Source: Erythrobacter longus (GTDB lineage Bacteria; Pseudomonadota; Alphaproteobacteria; Sphingomonadales; Sphingomonadaceae). From it: a DNA stretch of 64,000 nucleotides. Where the stretch lies: positions 62,001 to 126,000 of the forward strand of contig NZ_JMIW01000005.1 in the NCBI RefSeq assembly GCF_000715015.1, read 5' to 3'. Position 1 is the first letter of the stretch; each line of letters begins with the position of its first letter. Below, piece by piece: positions 35,931 to 43,886 of this stretch. A program made the translations under genes and the position numbers. The notes beneath the pieces are model-generated. The model searched no databases, had not been told where the DNA came from, and was given only the letters and a program-made list of their open reading frames with translations.

Positions 35931-36542
35931 CTAGACCTGCGCTTTCAGCACTTCGATCAAAGCGCGCACCTGTTCCTCTGTTTCTTCAAGGCTTACGCCT
36001 GTCTCAATCACATGGTCAGCGCGCTCGCGCTTTTCCTGGTCAGGGGTTTGCAGGCCAAGGATGTGTTCAAACTTTTCCGGCGTCATGCCGGGACGGGCAA
36101 GGACCCTTTCACGCTGAACTAGGGCAGGGGCCGAGACAACAACGATGTGATCGACATGGGCATGACCGCCACCTTCGAACAATAATGGGATGTCAAAAAG
36201 GATGAGCGGCTCATCGGCGTTATCTTTTAGAAACTGCGCGCGTTTTTGGCCCACAGCTGGGTGCACGATCCCCTCAAGCGCGGCGAGTTTCGCCTTGTCA
36301 GCAAAAACAAGCTTGCCCAGCGCATCGCGGTCAACTCCGCCAGGTCCGGTAGAGCCCGGGAAGGCAGCCTCGATTGCAGGGATAAGCTCACCGCCGGGAC
36401 CCTGCATTGTGCGAACCTCGGCATCGGCATCGAAGACCGGGATACCAGCGTGTTCAAACATAGCGGCAACGGTGGATTTGCCCATTCCAATCGAGCCGGT
36501 AAGGCCGATCATTTTAGGGCCAGAGGTGCTTTTGTCCTTCAT
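35931..36542 (-). CDS. coaE: CoaE, dephospho-CoA kinase
   Basis: Last enzyme of CoA synthesis, 203 residues. Walker A is IGLTGSIGMGKST near 12-24, followed by GIPVFDADAEVR and the lid region DIPLLFEGGGHAHVDHIVVV. The start ATG overlaps the aroE stop (ATGA), with aroE and maf upstream also coupled. Same order (maf-aroE-coaE-dnaQ) as in other alphaproteobacteria next to the chromosome origin. Confidence 0.95.
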   Translation of the reverse strand: MKDKSTSGPKMIGLTGSIGMGKSTVAAMFEHAGIPVFDADAEVRTMQGPGGELIPAIEAAFPGSTGPGGVDRDALGKLVFADKAKLAALEGIVHPAVGQKRAQFLKDNADEPLILFDIPLLFEGGGHAHVDHIVVVSAPALVQRERVLARPGMTPEKFEHILGLQTPDQEKRERADHVIETGVSLEETEEQVRALIEVLKAQV

Positions 36543-37402
36543 ACAGCCAAAAGCTCCACCAATTCAGCGTCGTATTCGCGCGGAGGGGCGGCGTTGAAGA
36601 ATTTCTCAAACGCCGTGGCCGCCTGTCCGATAAGCATCGCAAATCCATCAATCGTCTGGTGACCAGCCGCGCGTGCATTTTGCAGGAACGGCGTATCAAG
36701 CGGGCTCGTCACAATATCGTAAGCGACGCTGTCCGGAGGCGCGTGGCTCCAATCAAAGGGGAGGGGGGGATTGCCTGTCATCCCCAAAGGCGAGGCGTTA
36801 ACGATAAGGTCAAAACATCCCTGCCGGTCATCAAACTCAAAATCGGTTGCCTTGGCAAAATGGCCGAGATCGATTGCGTGATGCTCGCGCTGGGGGGCAA
36901 GCTCATCGAGAAGCGCGCGCGCCTTATCGGGATCGCGCCCTGCCAGGACCAAAGTGAACCCATGCGCTTCCAAAGCAGCAATGATCGCCCGTGCCGCGCC
37001 GCCGGTACCAAGAACACGCGCCATGCGGAACAAATGTTTCTCACCAAGCGCGGATCGCAGCGGCTCCAGAAACCCTTCGCCATCGGTGTTATAGCCAACA
37101 AGTCCGCCATCCTTGGCGCGAACCACCGTATTCACCGCCCCCAGCTTTTTTGCCAGAGGGTGGAGGCGATCAAGCAGCGGTATGATCGCCTGCTTATGCG
37201 GCATGGTGACATTGCAGCCGGTCCAGCGCGGATTGTCTTTCGATTGCGAAAGATAATCGGACAATTCGCCGCTTTTGACATGGGCGCGGCCATATTCGCC
37301 TTCGATCCCAAGCTTCTCAAGCCAGAACCCGTGAATAACGGGCGACTTTGAATGCGCAATGGGATCGCCGATCACTTGGGCAAAAGGGGTTGGGGAGGTC
37401 AT
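36539..37402 (-). CDS. aroE: AroE, shikimate dehydrogenase
   Basis: NADPH-dependent enzyme of 287 residues that reduces 3-dehydroshikimate. N-terminal substrate motif is VIGDPIAHSKSPVIHGFWL; catalytic lysine region VTMPHKQAII near 64-73; dinucleotide motif GTGGAARAIIAAL near 131-143 and NASPLGM further on. It overlaps both maf and coaE by 4 nt, showing a tightly coupled operon. Confidence 0.95.
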   Translation of the reverse strand: MTSPTPFAQVIGDPIAHSKSPVIHGFWLEKLGIEGEYGRAHVKSGELSDYLSQSKDNPRWTGCNVTMPHKQAIIPLLDRLHPLAKKLGAVNTVVRAKDGGLVGYNTDGEGFLEPLRSALGEKHLFRMARVLGTGGAARAIIAALEAHGFTLVLAGRDPDKARALLDELAPQREHHAIDLGHFAKATDFEFDDRQGCFDLIVNASPLGMTGNPPLPFDWSHAPPDSVAYDIVTSPLDTPFLQNARAAGHQTIDGFAMLIGQAATAFEKFFNAAPPREYDAELVELLAV

Positions 37403-37989
37403 GGCAAGAGCACGCCCTCGTCGCGCAAAGCCCCAAGCACCGCAAGAAGCGGCATTCCCAAAACGGTGAATTGATCGCCTTCAATACTCTCAAACAGCTG
37501 GACACCCATGGCTTCAATCCGGAAGCACCCCACGGTGTAGCCAATTGCGGGCCATTCAACCTCAAGGTAATGTTCAATGAAATCAGGCGACAATTCGCGC
37601 ACCTTCAACCGGGCACAGTCCATATGGCTCCAAATACACCCGCCATCGCGCACAAGAGCAGCCGCGCTGTGTAGTTCTATTGTCTTGCCGGAGAAAAAGC
37701 TCAGGTGTTCGCGTGCGTTTTCGCGTGATGTGGGCTTATCGAACCGTGTGCCCTCCACCACGACCAAGGAATCGCTGCCCAGAACGATGCCATCGGGACG
37801 GGAGTTTGCGACCTCTGCGGCCTTGGCAACGCTTAATGCTTCGGCAATTTCCGAAGAAGCCGCATTTTGCAAACTCTCTTCAATTGCGCGCTCATCTACA
37901 TCGGCAGGCACCGCTTCATAAGTCACGCGTGCTGCATCAAGCATCGCCCGACGCGAGGCCGATTTGGACGCGAGTATCAGCTTGGTCAT
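37399..37989 (-). CDS. Maf-family nucleotide pyrophosphatase
   Basis: Protein of 196 residues with the Maf fold: ILASKSASRRAMLDAARVTYEAVPADVDERAIE at the N-terminus, VLGSDSLVVVEG near 69-80, and KPTSRENAREHLSFFSGKTIELHSA. Maf proteins hydrolyse modified or canonical pyrimidine triphosphates to monophosphates and were linked to septum inhibition. Here it is the second gene after the origin on the left side. Confidence 0.92.
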   Translation of the reverse strand: MTKLILASKSASRRAMLDAARVTYEAVPADVDERAIEESLQNAASSEIAEALSVAKAAEVANSRPDGIVLGSDSLVVVEGTRFDKPTSRENAREHLSFFSGKTIELHSAAALVRDGGCIWSHMDCARLKVRELSPDFIEHYLEVEWPAIGYTVGCFRIEAMGVQLFESIEGDQFTVLGMPLLAVLGALRDEGVLLP

Positions 37990-37999
37990 TTCATACCGT

Positions 38000-38845
38000 T
38001 CATATCGGTTTGCTCACTCCATCGACCTGGCGGTCTTTGCGCTGGCGCTCTTGTACCAGGCGGATGATCGCAGCGGCGCTTTCTTCGATAGAGCGGCGCG
38101 TCACATCGATAACCGGCCAGCCATTGTCGGCAAACATGCGGCGAGCAAATGTCAGCTCATCCTTGACCTTGTCATTATCAACGTAAGGCGTCTTAGTGCC
38201 TTCATTCAAAGACAAGAGGCGATTGCGGCGGATCTGGACCAGCCGCTCTGGCGCGGTGGTTAGGCCAACGACCAGAGGGTGGCGAAGACCAAACAGCGCT
38301 TTGGGCGGCGGGCTTTCGACCACAAGCGGGATGTTCGCGGTTTTGTACCCGCGATTGGCAAGATAGATGCTGGTCGGAGTTTTTGAGCTGCGCGAGACGC
38401 CAGCAAGGACGATGTCGGCCTCTTCCCAATCCTCCCATGCAACTCCGTCATCGTGAGCAATAGTGTATTGGATCGCATCGACGCGCTTGAAGTAATCTTC
38501 ATCCATCAAATGCTGTCGGCCCGGGCGGCCGTGCGCTTCCTGGCCCAATTGCGATTCAAGTGCGGCGGTCACTTGATCCAGGACGGGCACTGCGGGAAGG
38601 CCAAGGTGCAAACAATGCTCCTCCAACCTTGCGCGCGTCTCCGGATTGACCAGAGTAAACAGGACAAGCCCCGGATTGTCCGCCAGATCAGGCACTATCC
38701 GGTCCAAATGCTGACGCGAGCGCACCATCGGCCAGAAGTGGCGGCTGACATCGGGATCATCAAACTGCGCAAGAGCAGCCTTGGCGATCATCTCGAGAGT
38801 TTCGCCCGTGGAATCCGAGACTAAATGAAGGTTAAGACGGCTCAT
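38000..38845 (-). CDS. PPSR-type kinase/pyrophosphorylase (DUF299)
   Basis: Protein of 281 residues in the DUF299 family, which phosphorylates and dephosphorylates pyruvate phosphate dikinase or PEP synthase to control their activity. The conserved features are MSRLNLHLVSDSTGETL at the N-terminus and the P-loop-like ADIVLAGVSRSSKTPTSIYLANRGYKTANIPLV near 150-180. It is the first gene on the left of the proposed origin, as in Caulobacter and Rickettsia (RP001-type gene). The target enzyme is not encoded in this window. Confidence 0.93.
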   Translation of the reverse strand: MSRLNLHLVSDSTGETLEMIAKAALAQFDDPDVSRHFWPMVRSRQHLDRIVPDLADNPGLVLFTLVNPETRARLEEHCLHLGLPAVPVLDQVTAALESQLGQEAHGRPGRQHLMDEDYFKRVDAIQYTIAHDDGVAWEDWEEADIVLAGVSRSSKTPTSIYLANRGYKTANIPLVVESPPPKALFGLRHPLVVGLTTAPERLVQIRRNRLLSLNEGTKTPYVDNDKVKDELTFARRMFADNGWPVIDVTRRSIEESAAAIIRLVQERQRKDRQVDGVSKPI

Positions 38846-39177
38846 AAGTCGATTCGCGCGTGGCCCTGATCAGCTTGTGGACAGAATGCTGCATAAACCA
38901 CGGGAGAGAACCGTCGACAACCTAGGGACAGTTTTTCCTACCCACTACGCGATTTTTCCTGAGGGTCTTTCTCTACATAAATTCACGAATGTGCACAGGC
39001 TGGTAAGACTGGGGAAAGAATCTGATTGACCACGTAATCTTGCGGATTCGGCATGTGTAAATCTTGCTGGACCTTTCCGATTGTATAGGGGAAAGTACGA
39101 TAATCCCCGCTTTCCACAGGGCCAACAGACTCCATCAAACCTTTTATAATTATAATTTATTTGTTTAGAGGAACCCC
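38846..39177. other. Candidate chromosomal replication origin (oriC)
   Basis: A 332-nt gene-free stretch lies between the PPSR-type gene (leftward) and hemE (rightward), where Caulobacter and Rickettsia have their origins. Seen: an AT-rich tract at about 39137-39167 (ttttataattataattta); DnaA-box-like words with two mismatches to TTATCCACA at 38876-38884 (minus) and 39110-39118 (plus); a Caulobacter W-box-like TGGGGA at 39010-39015; and GANTC sites at 38851, 39018, 39045 and 39128. The promoter of hemE must overlap. No perfect DnaA box is present, so the call rests mainly on context, gene orientation and AT-rich DNA. Confidence 0.7.
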
Positions 39178-40194
39178 ATGCCTGGTCCATTGCTTGAAAC
39201 CCTGAAGGGTAACCGCCAAGAAATCGCTCCTGTTTGGCTTATGCGCCAAGCGGGCCGATATCTTCCTGAATATCGCGAACTTCGCGCTGACAAAGGCGGC
39301 TTTCTAGCACTTGTTTATGATAGCGAGGCAGCAGCTGAAATCACGGTTCAGCCGATCAGGCGATTTGGCTTTGATGGAGCGATCTTATTTTCGGATATTC
39401 TCATCGTCCCTCATGCGATGGGTCAGGGGTTGGAGTTTCTGGCAGGCGAGGGACCTAAGCTCTCGCCCACTTTGCTTGAAACTGAGCTTGATAGCTTTTC
39501 TGCGCAGTATGAGCGGTTTGATCCCATTTACGAGACGGTGCGGCAAACGCGAGCCCAGATATCTGACCAGGTGACGATGCTGGGGTTTGCAGGCTCTCCG
39601 TGGACGGTTGCGACCTACATGGTCGCTGGCGAAGGATCGAAGGATCAGGGTAAGACACGGCTTCTGGCCTATCAGGACCCAGCCCGTTTTCAGGCGATTT
39701 GCGATGCGATTGCTGACGTTTCGATCACCTATTTGCGCGGCCAAATTGATGCAGGGGCGGAAGCGGTACAATTGTTCGATAGCTGGGCAGGGACGCTTGC
39801 CCCTGATGAGTTTGAACGCTGGGTAATTGCGCCCAATGCGAAAATCACTGCGGCGATCAAGGAAAGCCATCCTGACACGCCCGTGATCGGTTTTCCCAAA
39901 GGCGCAAATGAGAAACTTCCGGCGTATGCACGCGAAACAGGCGTTGATGCGGTGGGTCTTGATGAATCGCTTGATCCCAATTGGGCCAATGCAAATCTTC
40001 CCGAAGGCATGCCAGTGCAGGGCAATCTTGATCCGCTGCTGGTGGAAGCTGGCGGCGATATGCTTCCCAAACGGGTTGAAACCATTCTCAAGGCGTTTGA
40101 AGACCGGCCCCATGTGTTCAATTTGGGTCACGGCATCGGGCAATTCACTCCGATTGAGCACGTCGAGACGCTTTTGAAAGCTGTACGGGGCTAA
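39178..40194 (+). CDS. hemE: HemE, uroporphyrinogen decarboxylase
   Basis: Heme-pathway enzyme of 338 residues that decarboxylates uroporphyrinogen III to coproporphyrinogen III. Signature VWLMRQAGRYLPEYR is at about 19-33, with GFDGAILFSDILIVPHAMGQGL and GFAGSPWTVATYMVAGEGSK further on. ATG 39178 follows AGAGGAACCCC. It is the first gene to the right of the proposed origin. Confidence 0.96.
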   Translation: MPGPLLETLKGNRQEIAPVWLMRQAGRYLPEYRELRADKGGFLALVYDSEAAAEITVQPIRRFGFDGAILFSDILIVPHAMGQGLEFLAGEGPKLSPTLLETELDSFSAQYERFDPIYETVRQTRAQISDQVTMLGFAGSPWTVATYMVAGEGSKDQGKTRLLAYQDPARFQAICDAIADVSITYLRGQIDAGAEAVQLFDSWAGTLAPDEFERWVIAPNAKITAAIKESHPDTPVIGFPKGANEKLPAYARETGVDAVGLDESLDPNWANANLPEGMPVQGNLDPLLVEAGGDMLPKRVETILKAFEDRPHVFNLGHGIGQFTPIEHVETLLKAVRG

Positions 40195-40199
40195 TTCTG

Positions 40200-40652
40200 A
40201 TGCAAGAGGCGCTGCTGACCATCTATCCTTGGCTCACTGCGGGCCATGTGATTTTCGTCGTGTTCTGGATGGCGGGGCTCTTCATGTTGCCGCGCCAGTG
40301 TATCTATATGCACGATTGCGCACCCGGCTCGTCCGAAGAAGCCTTGTGGGCGCATCGCATGGGCCTTTTGCGCAAGATTATCCTCACGCCCAGCCTGATC
40401 GTCGTGTGGGTCCTTGGCCTTACACAGGCGGTTGCGATGGAAATGTTCACCCAAGGATGGCTGCACATCAAAATCACGCTTGTGGTGCTCATGTCGGGCT
40501 ATCACGGGTGGTTGGTTGGCCAGACAAAGAAGATGGCACGCGGCAAACGGCCGCTGAGTGAAAAGACGCTGCGTTTGGTTGGAGAGGTTCCCGGTATCCT
40601 CCTCATCCTTATCGTTGTTGTCCTTTATCTTGGCCGTATCCACCTTGCATAA
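40200..40652 (+). CDS. hemJ: HemJ-type protoporphyrinogen IX oxidase
   Basis: Membrane protein of 150 residues with about four helices. Conserved features are WLTAGHVIFVVFWMAGLFMLPR with the family histidine (about H16) near the N-terminus and WLHIKITLVVLMSGYHGWLVG in the middle. HemJ oxidises protoporphyrinogen IX in bacteria that lack HemG and HemY. It directly follows hemE (5 nt), giving two steps of the heme pathway in one operon. Confidence 0.93.
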   Translation: MQEALLTIYPWLTAGHVIFVVFWMAGLFMLPRQCIYMHDCAPGSSEEALWAHRMGLLRKIILTPSLIVVWVLGLTQAVAMEMFTQGWLHIKITLVVLMSGYHGWLVGQTKKMARGKRPLSEKTLRLVGEVPGILLILIVVVLYLGRIHLA

Positions 40653-40851
40653 AACGATCATCATCGCAGGCTTTGCGATTGATGGATTGACCAGCGCGCT
40701 TTCCGCCCGTAATTTGTAACCCATCAAACCGAATGGTCGCAGCGTCTAACGCTCGGCCCGTCTGCTTTCTCCAAGCCCAGCCTTCCCTGCAATCGAAGCA
40801 GCGAGGCACCTCTTTTTTTCGAGAAGAGGGACTGACGTTTCGGCCATCCCT

Positions 40852-40881
40852 TTGCGCAAGATACCTTTTGCGCCGTAATAT
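40852..40881 (+). promoter_or_regulatory. Candidate rho promoter
   Basis: TTGCGC at 40852-40857 and TAATAT at 40876-40881 are spaced by 18 nt and end 17 nt before the rho ATG. The 246-nt gap before rho also holds a CCTCTT/AAGAGG hairpin (40810-40829). Rho genes are often autoregulated through their leader, but no such mechanism can be read here. Confidence 0.4.
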
Positions 40882-40898
40882 TTGGACTGTAATTTTCT

Positions 40899-42164
40899 AT
40901 GCACCTTAAAGACTTAAAGGAACGCACCCCGGCCGATCTCGTGGCAATGGCGGAAGAGCTCGGTGTTGAGGGTGCCTCAACCATGCGCCGGCAGGACCTC
41001 ATGTTCTCAATCCTTCGCGAGCTTGCCGAAGATGAAGAATATGAAGAGAAAATCATGGGCATCGGCACGATCGAAGTGCTGCAAGATGGCTTTGGTTTCC
41101 TGCGTTCACCCGAAGCGAACTATCTCGCTGGGCCAGACGATATCTATGTTTCCCCCAACCAGATCCGCAAATGGGGCCTTCGCACAGGCGATACGGTAGA
41201 GGGCGAAATCCGCGCACCAAAGGATGGCGAGCGCTATTTCGCTCTGACCAGCCTTAGCACCGTCAATTTTGAGGACCCCGATGCGGTTCGTATGCGGACC
41301 AATTTCGATAATCTCACCGCGCTCTATCCTACAGAGAAATTGAATCTCGATACGCTCGATCCGACGGTTAAAGACAAGTCGGCCCGCGTGATCGACATCA
41401 TTTCACCGCAAGGTAAAGGCCAGCGCGCCCTGATTGTGGCACCGCCGCGCACGGGTAAAACGGTTCTTCTCCAGAACATTGCCAAGGCGATCACCGACAA
41501 TCACCCGGAAGTGTTTCTGATAGTGCTTCTCGTAGATGAACGCCCGGAAGAAGTCACCGATATGCAGCGCAGCGTGAAGGGCGAGGTGATCTCTTCAACT
41601 TTTGACGAACCTGCAACGCGTCACGTGCAAGTCGCTGAAATGGTGATCGAAAAGGCGAAACGTCTGGTTGAACACAAGAACGATGTTGTGATCTTGCTCG
41701 ATTCGATCACGCGCCTTGGCCGCGCCTACAACACGGTTGTGCCATCCTCGGGTAAGGTTCTTACAGGCGGTGTCGATGCGAACGCTCTGCAGCGCCCAAA
41801 ACGCTTCTTTGGTGCAGCGCGTAACATTGAAGAGGGCGGATCGCTGTCCATCATTGCAACCGCTTTGATCGACACCGGCAGCCGGATGGACGAGGTGATC
41901 TTCGAGGAGTTCAAGGGCACCGGTAACTCTGAAATCGTGCTTGATCGCAAGGTATCCGATAAACGTATCTTCCCAGCCCTTGATGTGGGCAAATCGGGTA
42001 CCCGTAAGGAAGAGCTTCTGGTCGAGAAGGACAAGCTCTCCAAGATGTGGGTATTGCGCCGCATCCTTATGCAGATGGGCACCGTAGATGCGATGGAATT
42101 CCTCCTCGACAAGATGAAGGATTCCAAGACAAACGAAGATTTCTTCGATACTATGAACCAGTAA
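40899..42164 (+). CDS. rho: Transcription termination factor Rho
   Basis: Hexameric RNA helicase of 421 residues. N-terminal helical domain ([21 protein letters not shown]), then the RNA-binding cold-shock-like domain ([35 protein letters not shown], about 64-98). The ATPase has Walker A in [12 protein letters not shown] (about 181-192) and Walker B in [16 protein letters not shown], with the Q- and R-loops following. Weak ribosome-binding site, ATG 40899. Confidence 0.97.
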   Translation: MHLKDLKERTPADLVAMAEELGVEGASTMRRQDLMFSILRELAEDEEYEEKIMGIGTIEVLQDGFGFLRSPEANYLAGPDDIYVSPNQIRKWGLRTGDTVEGEIRAPKDGERYFALTSLSTVNFEDPDAVRMRTNFDNLTALYPTEKLNLDTLDPTVKDKSARVIDIISPQGKGQRALIVAPPRTGKTVLLQNIAKAITDNHPEVFLIVLLVDERPEEVTDMQRSVKGEVISSTFDEPATRHVQVAEMVIEKAKRLVEHKNDVVILLDSITRLGRAYNTVVPSSGKVLTGGVDANALQRPKRFFGAARNIEEGGSLSIIATALIDTGSRMDEVIFEEFKGTGNSEIVLDRKVSDKRIFPALDVGKSGTRKEELLVEKDKLSKMWVLRRILMQMGTVDAMEFLLDKMKDSKTNEDFFDTMNQ

Positions 42165-42218
42165 GGGCACTGGGACAACGAAGGCTTCGTACCAAGTGGT
42201 CACAGGGAGGGTCGCAGG

Positions 42219-42611
42219 TTGATCAGTCAATACGTTTATATCAGCACGGCCCAAGGCCTTTCTCGCGACCAGGTTCAGGCGATTTTGGACAGCTGTGCCC
42301 GCAACAATGTGGAGCACGGAGTTACGGGCCTTCTGTTGTATAATGGCCGCAACTTTCTCCAACTTTTAGAAGGGGATAAGGTTGCGGTTGATCAGCTCAT
42401 GACGATCATCGAAAAGGACCCTCGCCATGCAGGTCTTGCCATTTTGCACAAGGGCGAGGTTGATGCGCGTGTGTGCCCCGACTGGGCGATGAAGTGGATC
42501 GCGATTTCAGATGCGTTTGATCTGCGTCAAGAACGCCTCGAGGAAGACCTTCCCAAAGCCGTTGATCCGGCAATTCACAAGATCGTTATGAACTTTGCCA
42601 TGCTCAATTAG
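42219..42611 (+). CDS. Stand-alone BLUF-domain blue-light receptor
   Basis: Protein of 130 residues consisting of a BLUF domain plus a short C-terminal helix, binding FAD to sense blue light. Key residues are present: the flavin tyrosine in YVYIST (Y7), the asparagine in ARNNVEHGVTG (N30), the glutamine in NFLQLLEG (Q48), and the Trp/Met of the C-terminal strand in CPDWAMKW (W89, M91). No output domain is attached, so it must act on another protein. The start is TTG 42219 with GGGAGG 7 nt upstream. It sits between rho and a DUF2007-like gene. Confidence 0.93.
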   Translation: MISQYVYISTAQGLSRDQVQAILDSCARNNVEHGVTGLLLYNGRNFLQLLEGDKVAVDQLMTIIEKDPRHAGLAILHKGEVDARVCPDWAMKWIAISDAFDLRQERLEEDLPKAVDPAIHKIVMNFAMLN

Positions 42612-42619
42612 GCGGCTGT

Positions 42620-43048
42620 ATGACTGACCTGGTCACTGTTTCCATCGCTGTTTCGCGCGCTGAAGCTCTCGTCGTTGCTTCGATGTTGGAAGGTTACGGC
42701 ATCCCAGTTCATATCGGAGGGGATCGGCAAGGCTCGACCGAGTATTTGTCTCTCGCTTATGGCGGCTACAGGCTTTGGATATCGCAGGACGACCACGAGG
42801 TTGCATCGCAAATTATCCGGCAATCCGGGGCTCTGGACGAAGGCGACCAGCGCAAATGGCCACGCAGGGCGCTTGTTCGGTTTTTGTTGATCTGGACTGG
42901 CCTGAAAGTGGCTATAGTAATTGGCTTCTCCGGTGCATCGGGTGTATCGCCGCCGCTGTATGCGTTGGGCTTCGTCATGTTGGAAAGCCTGACCGCGCCA
43001 GTAAACCCGCAAGGGCGAGCGGATTATTTTTTGGCTAGCCCTTCTTAA
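42620..43048 (+). CDS. DUF2007-like protein with C-terminal membrane segment
   Basis: Protein of 142 residues. The first ~70 residues resemble DUF2007 putative signal-transducing proteins (RAEALVVASMLEGYGIPVHIGGDR, then LWISQDDHEVASQII). One or two hydrophobic segments follow at about 85-120 (RALVRFLLIWTGLKVAIVIGF). It begins 8 nt after the BLUF gene in the same direction and may be a membrane partner for it; this is inference from proximity only. Its 3' end overlaps the convergent SnoaL-like gene by 14 nt. Confidence 0.6.
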   Translation: MTDLVTVSIAVSRAEALVVASMLEGYGIPVHIGGDRQGSTEYLSLAYGGYRLWISQDDHEVASQIIRQSGALDEGDQRKWPRRALVRFLLIWTGLKVAIVIGFSGASGVSPPLYALGFVMLESLTAPVNPQGRADYFLASPS

Positions 43049-43457
43049 GCTGCGTCCCCATCATCTCCCACACTTTGTTCACAGCCTGTAGTGGGCGCAC
43101 CATCACCTTGAAATCGGTGATCTTTCCGTCATCATCGAAGGTGATGATATCGACCCCATTGACCTCAATCCCTCCCATGACCGTACGAAACTCAAGCACA
43201 GCTGAGGTGCCGCTCACGACCTCGCGTAGATACTCAAAACTGTCATTACCAAGCGTTTTACCTGCGGCGGCAAGATAAGCTGTGGTGATTTTGCGGCCCC
43301 GTTGCGGTGTATGGACAACCGGAGAGTGAAAAACGACGTCTTCATGGAGGATTGAGCTAAGGCCCTCCATCGTGCTGCCCCCGGCCAGAACCTCGTGCCA
43401 GTGTTTGAGCCCACCAAGCGCGGGTGAGTTTTGGGTGGCTGTGCTTGCGTGGGTCAT
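43035..43457 (-). CDS. SnoaL-like/NTF2-fold protein
   Basis: Protein of 140 residues matching the NTF2/SnoaL-type cone fold: a helical N-terminus, LSSILHEDVVFHSPVVHTPQRGRKITTAYL in the middle, and the strand-rich end IITFDDDGKITDFKVMVRPLQAVNKVWEMM. Such domains bind small ligands or act as isomerases and hydrolases; none can be chosen here. Alone between two rightward clusters, so it is probably a single-gene transcript. Confidence 0.82.
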   Translation of the reverse strand: MTHASTATQNSPALGGLKHWHEVLAGGSTMEGLSSILHEDVVFHSPVVHTPQRGRKITTAYLAAAGKTLGNDSFEYLREVVSGTSAVLEFRTVMGGIEVNGVDIITFDDDGKITDFKVMVRPLQAVNKVWEMMGTQLKKG

Positions 43458-43571
43458 TATCGTTCACATTTCCTGTAATAGGGTATGAAACAAACCTAGC
43501 CATTGCTCGGCGCTTGATGCAAACCCAAATGCATGGTCTGATTGATGCAGGCGATTTTGTGGGAGAGTGCG

Positions 43572-43841
43572 ATGAAAATTAATGTAGAATTTGACTGCAC
43601 ACCCCAGGAAGCGCGCGAGTTTCTGGGCCTTCCTGATGTGAGCGAAGCAAACAGCATCTATGTCGAGAGCATCACCAATGCGATGAAGGGCGTTCAAAGC
43701 CCTGCGCAATTGCAAGAATATGCGCAAGCGCTTGCTCCAATGGGTCAAATGGGCCTCAAAATGTTTCAAAGCTTTGTTGAAGGCGGCCTTCGCGGCGCTG
43801 GTGTCTCTGGTGGAAAATCCAAGAGTGGCTCTGACGAATAA
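43572..43841 (+). CDS. DUF6489-type small protein
   Basis: Cytosolic protein of 89 residues from ATG 43572 (MKINVEFDCTPQEAREFLGLPDVSEANSIYVE). The frame starts earlier at 43542 but without support. The N-terminal pattern CTPQEARxFLGLPD resembles the DUF6489 family of alphaproteobacteria, which has no known function. A Gly/Ser/Lys-rich tail ends the protein. It lies 45 nt before mnmE and is probably co-transcribed. Confidence 0.75.
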   Translation: MKINVEFDCTPQEAREFLGLPDVSEANSIYVESITNAMKGVQSPAQLQEYAQALAPMGQMGLKMFQSFVEGGLRGAGVSGGKSKSGSDE

Positions 43842-43886
43842 TCCGCGCAAGGTTGGTAATAGTCCGACTGGGCGAACCCCATTGAA

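Noticed and set aside
40653..40898. Possible small gene in the gap before rho
   Set aside because: The only frames are shadows without ribosome-binding sites; the stretch is better read as the rho promoter and leader.
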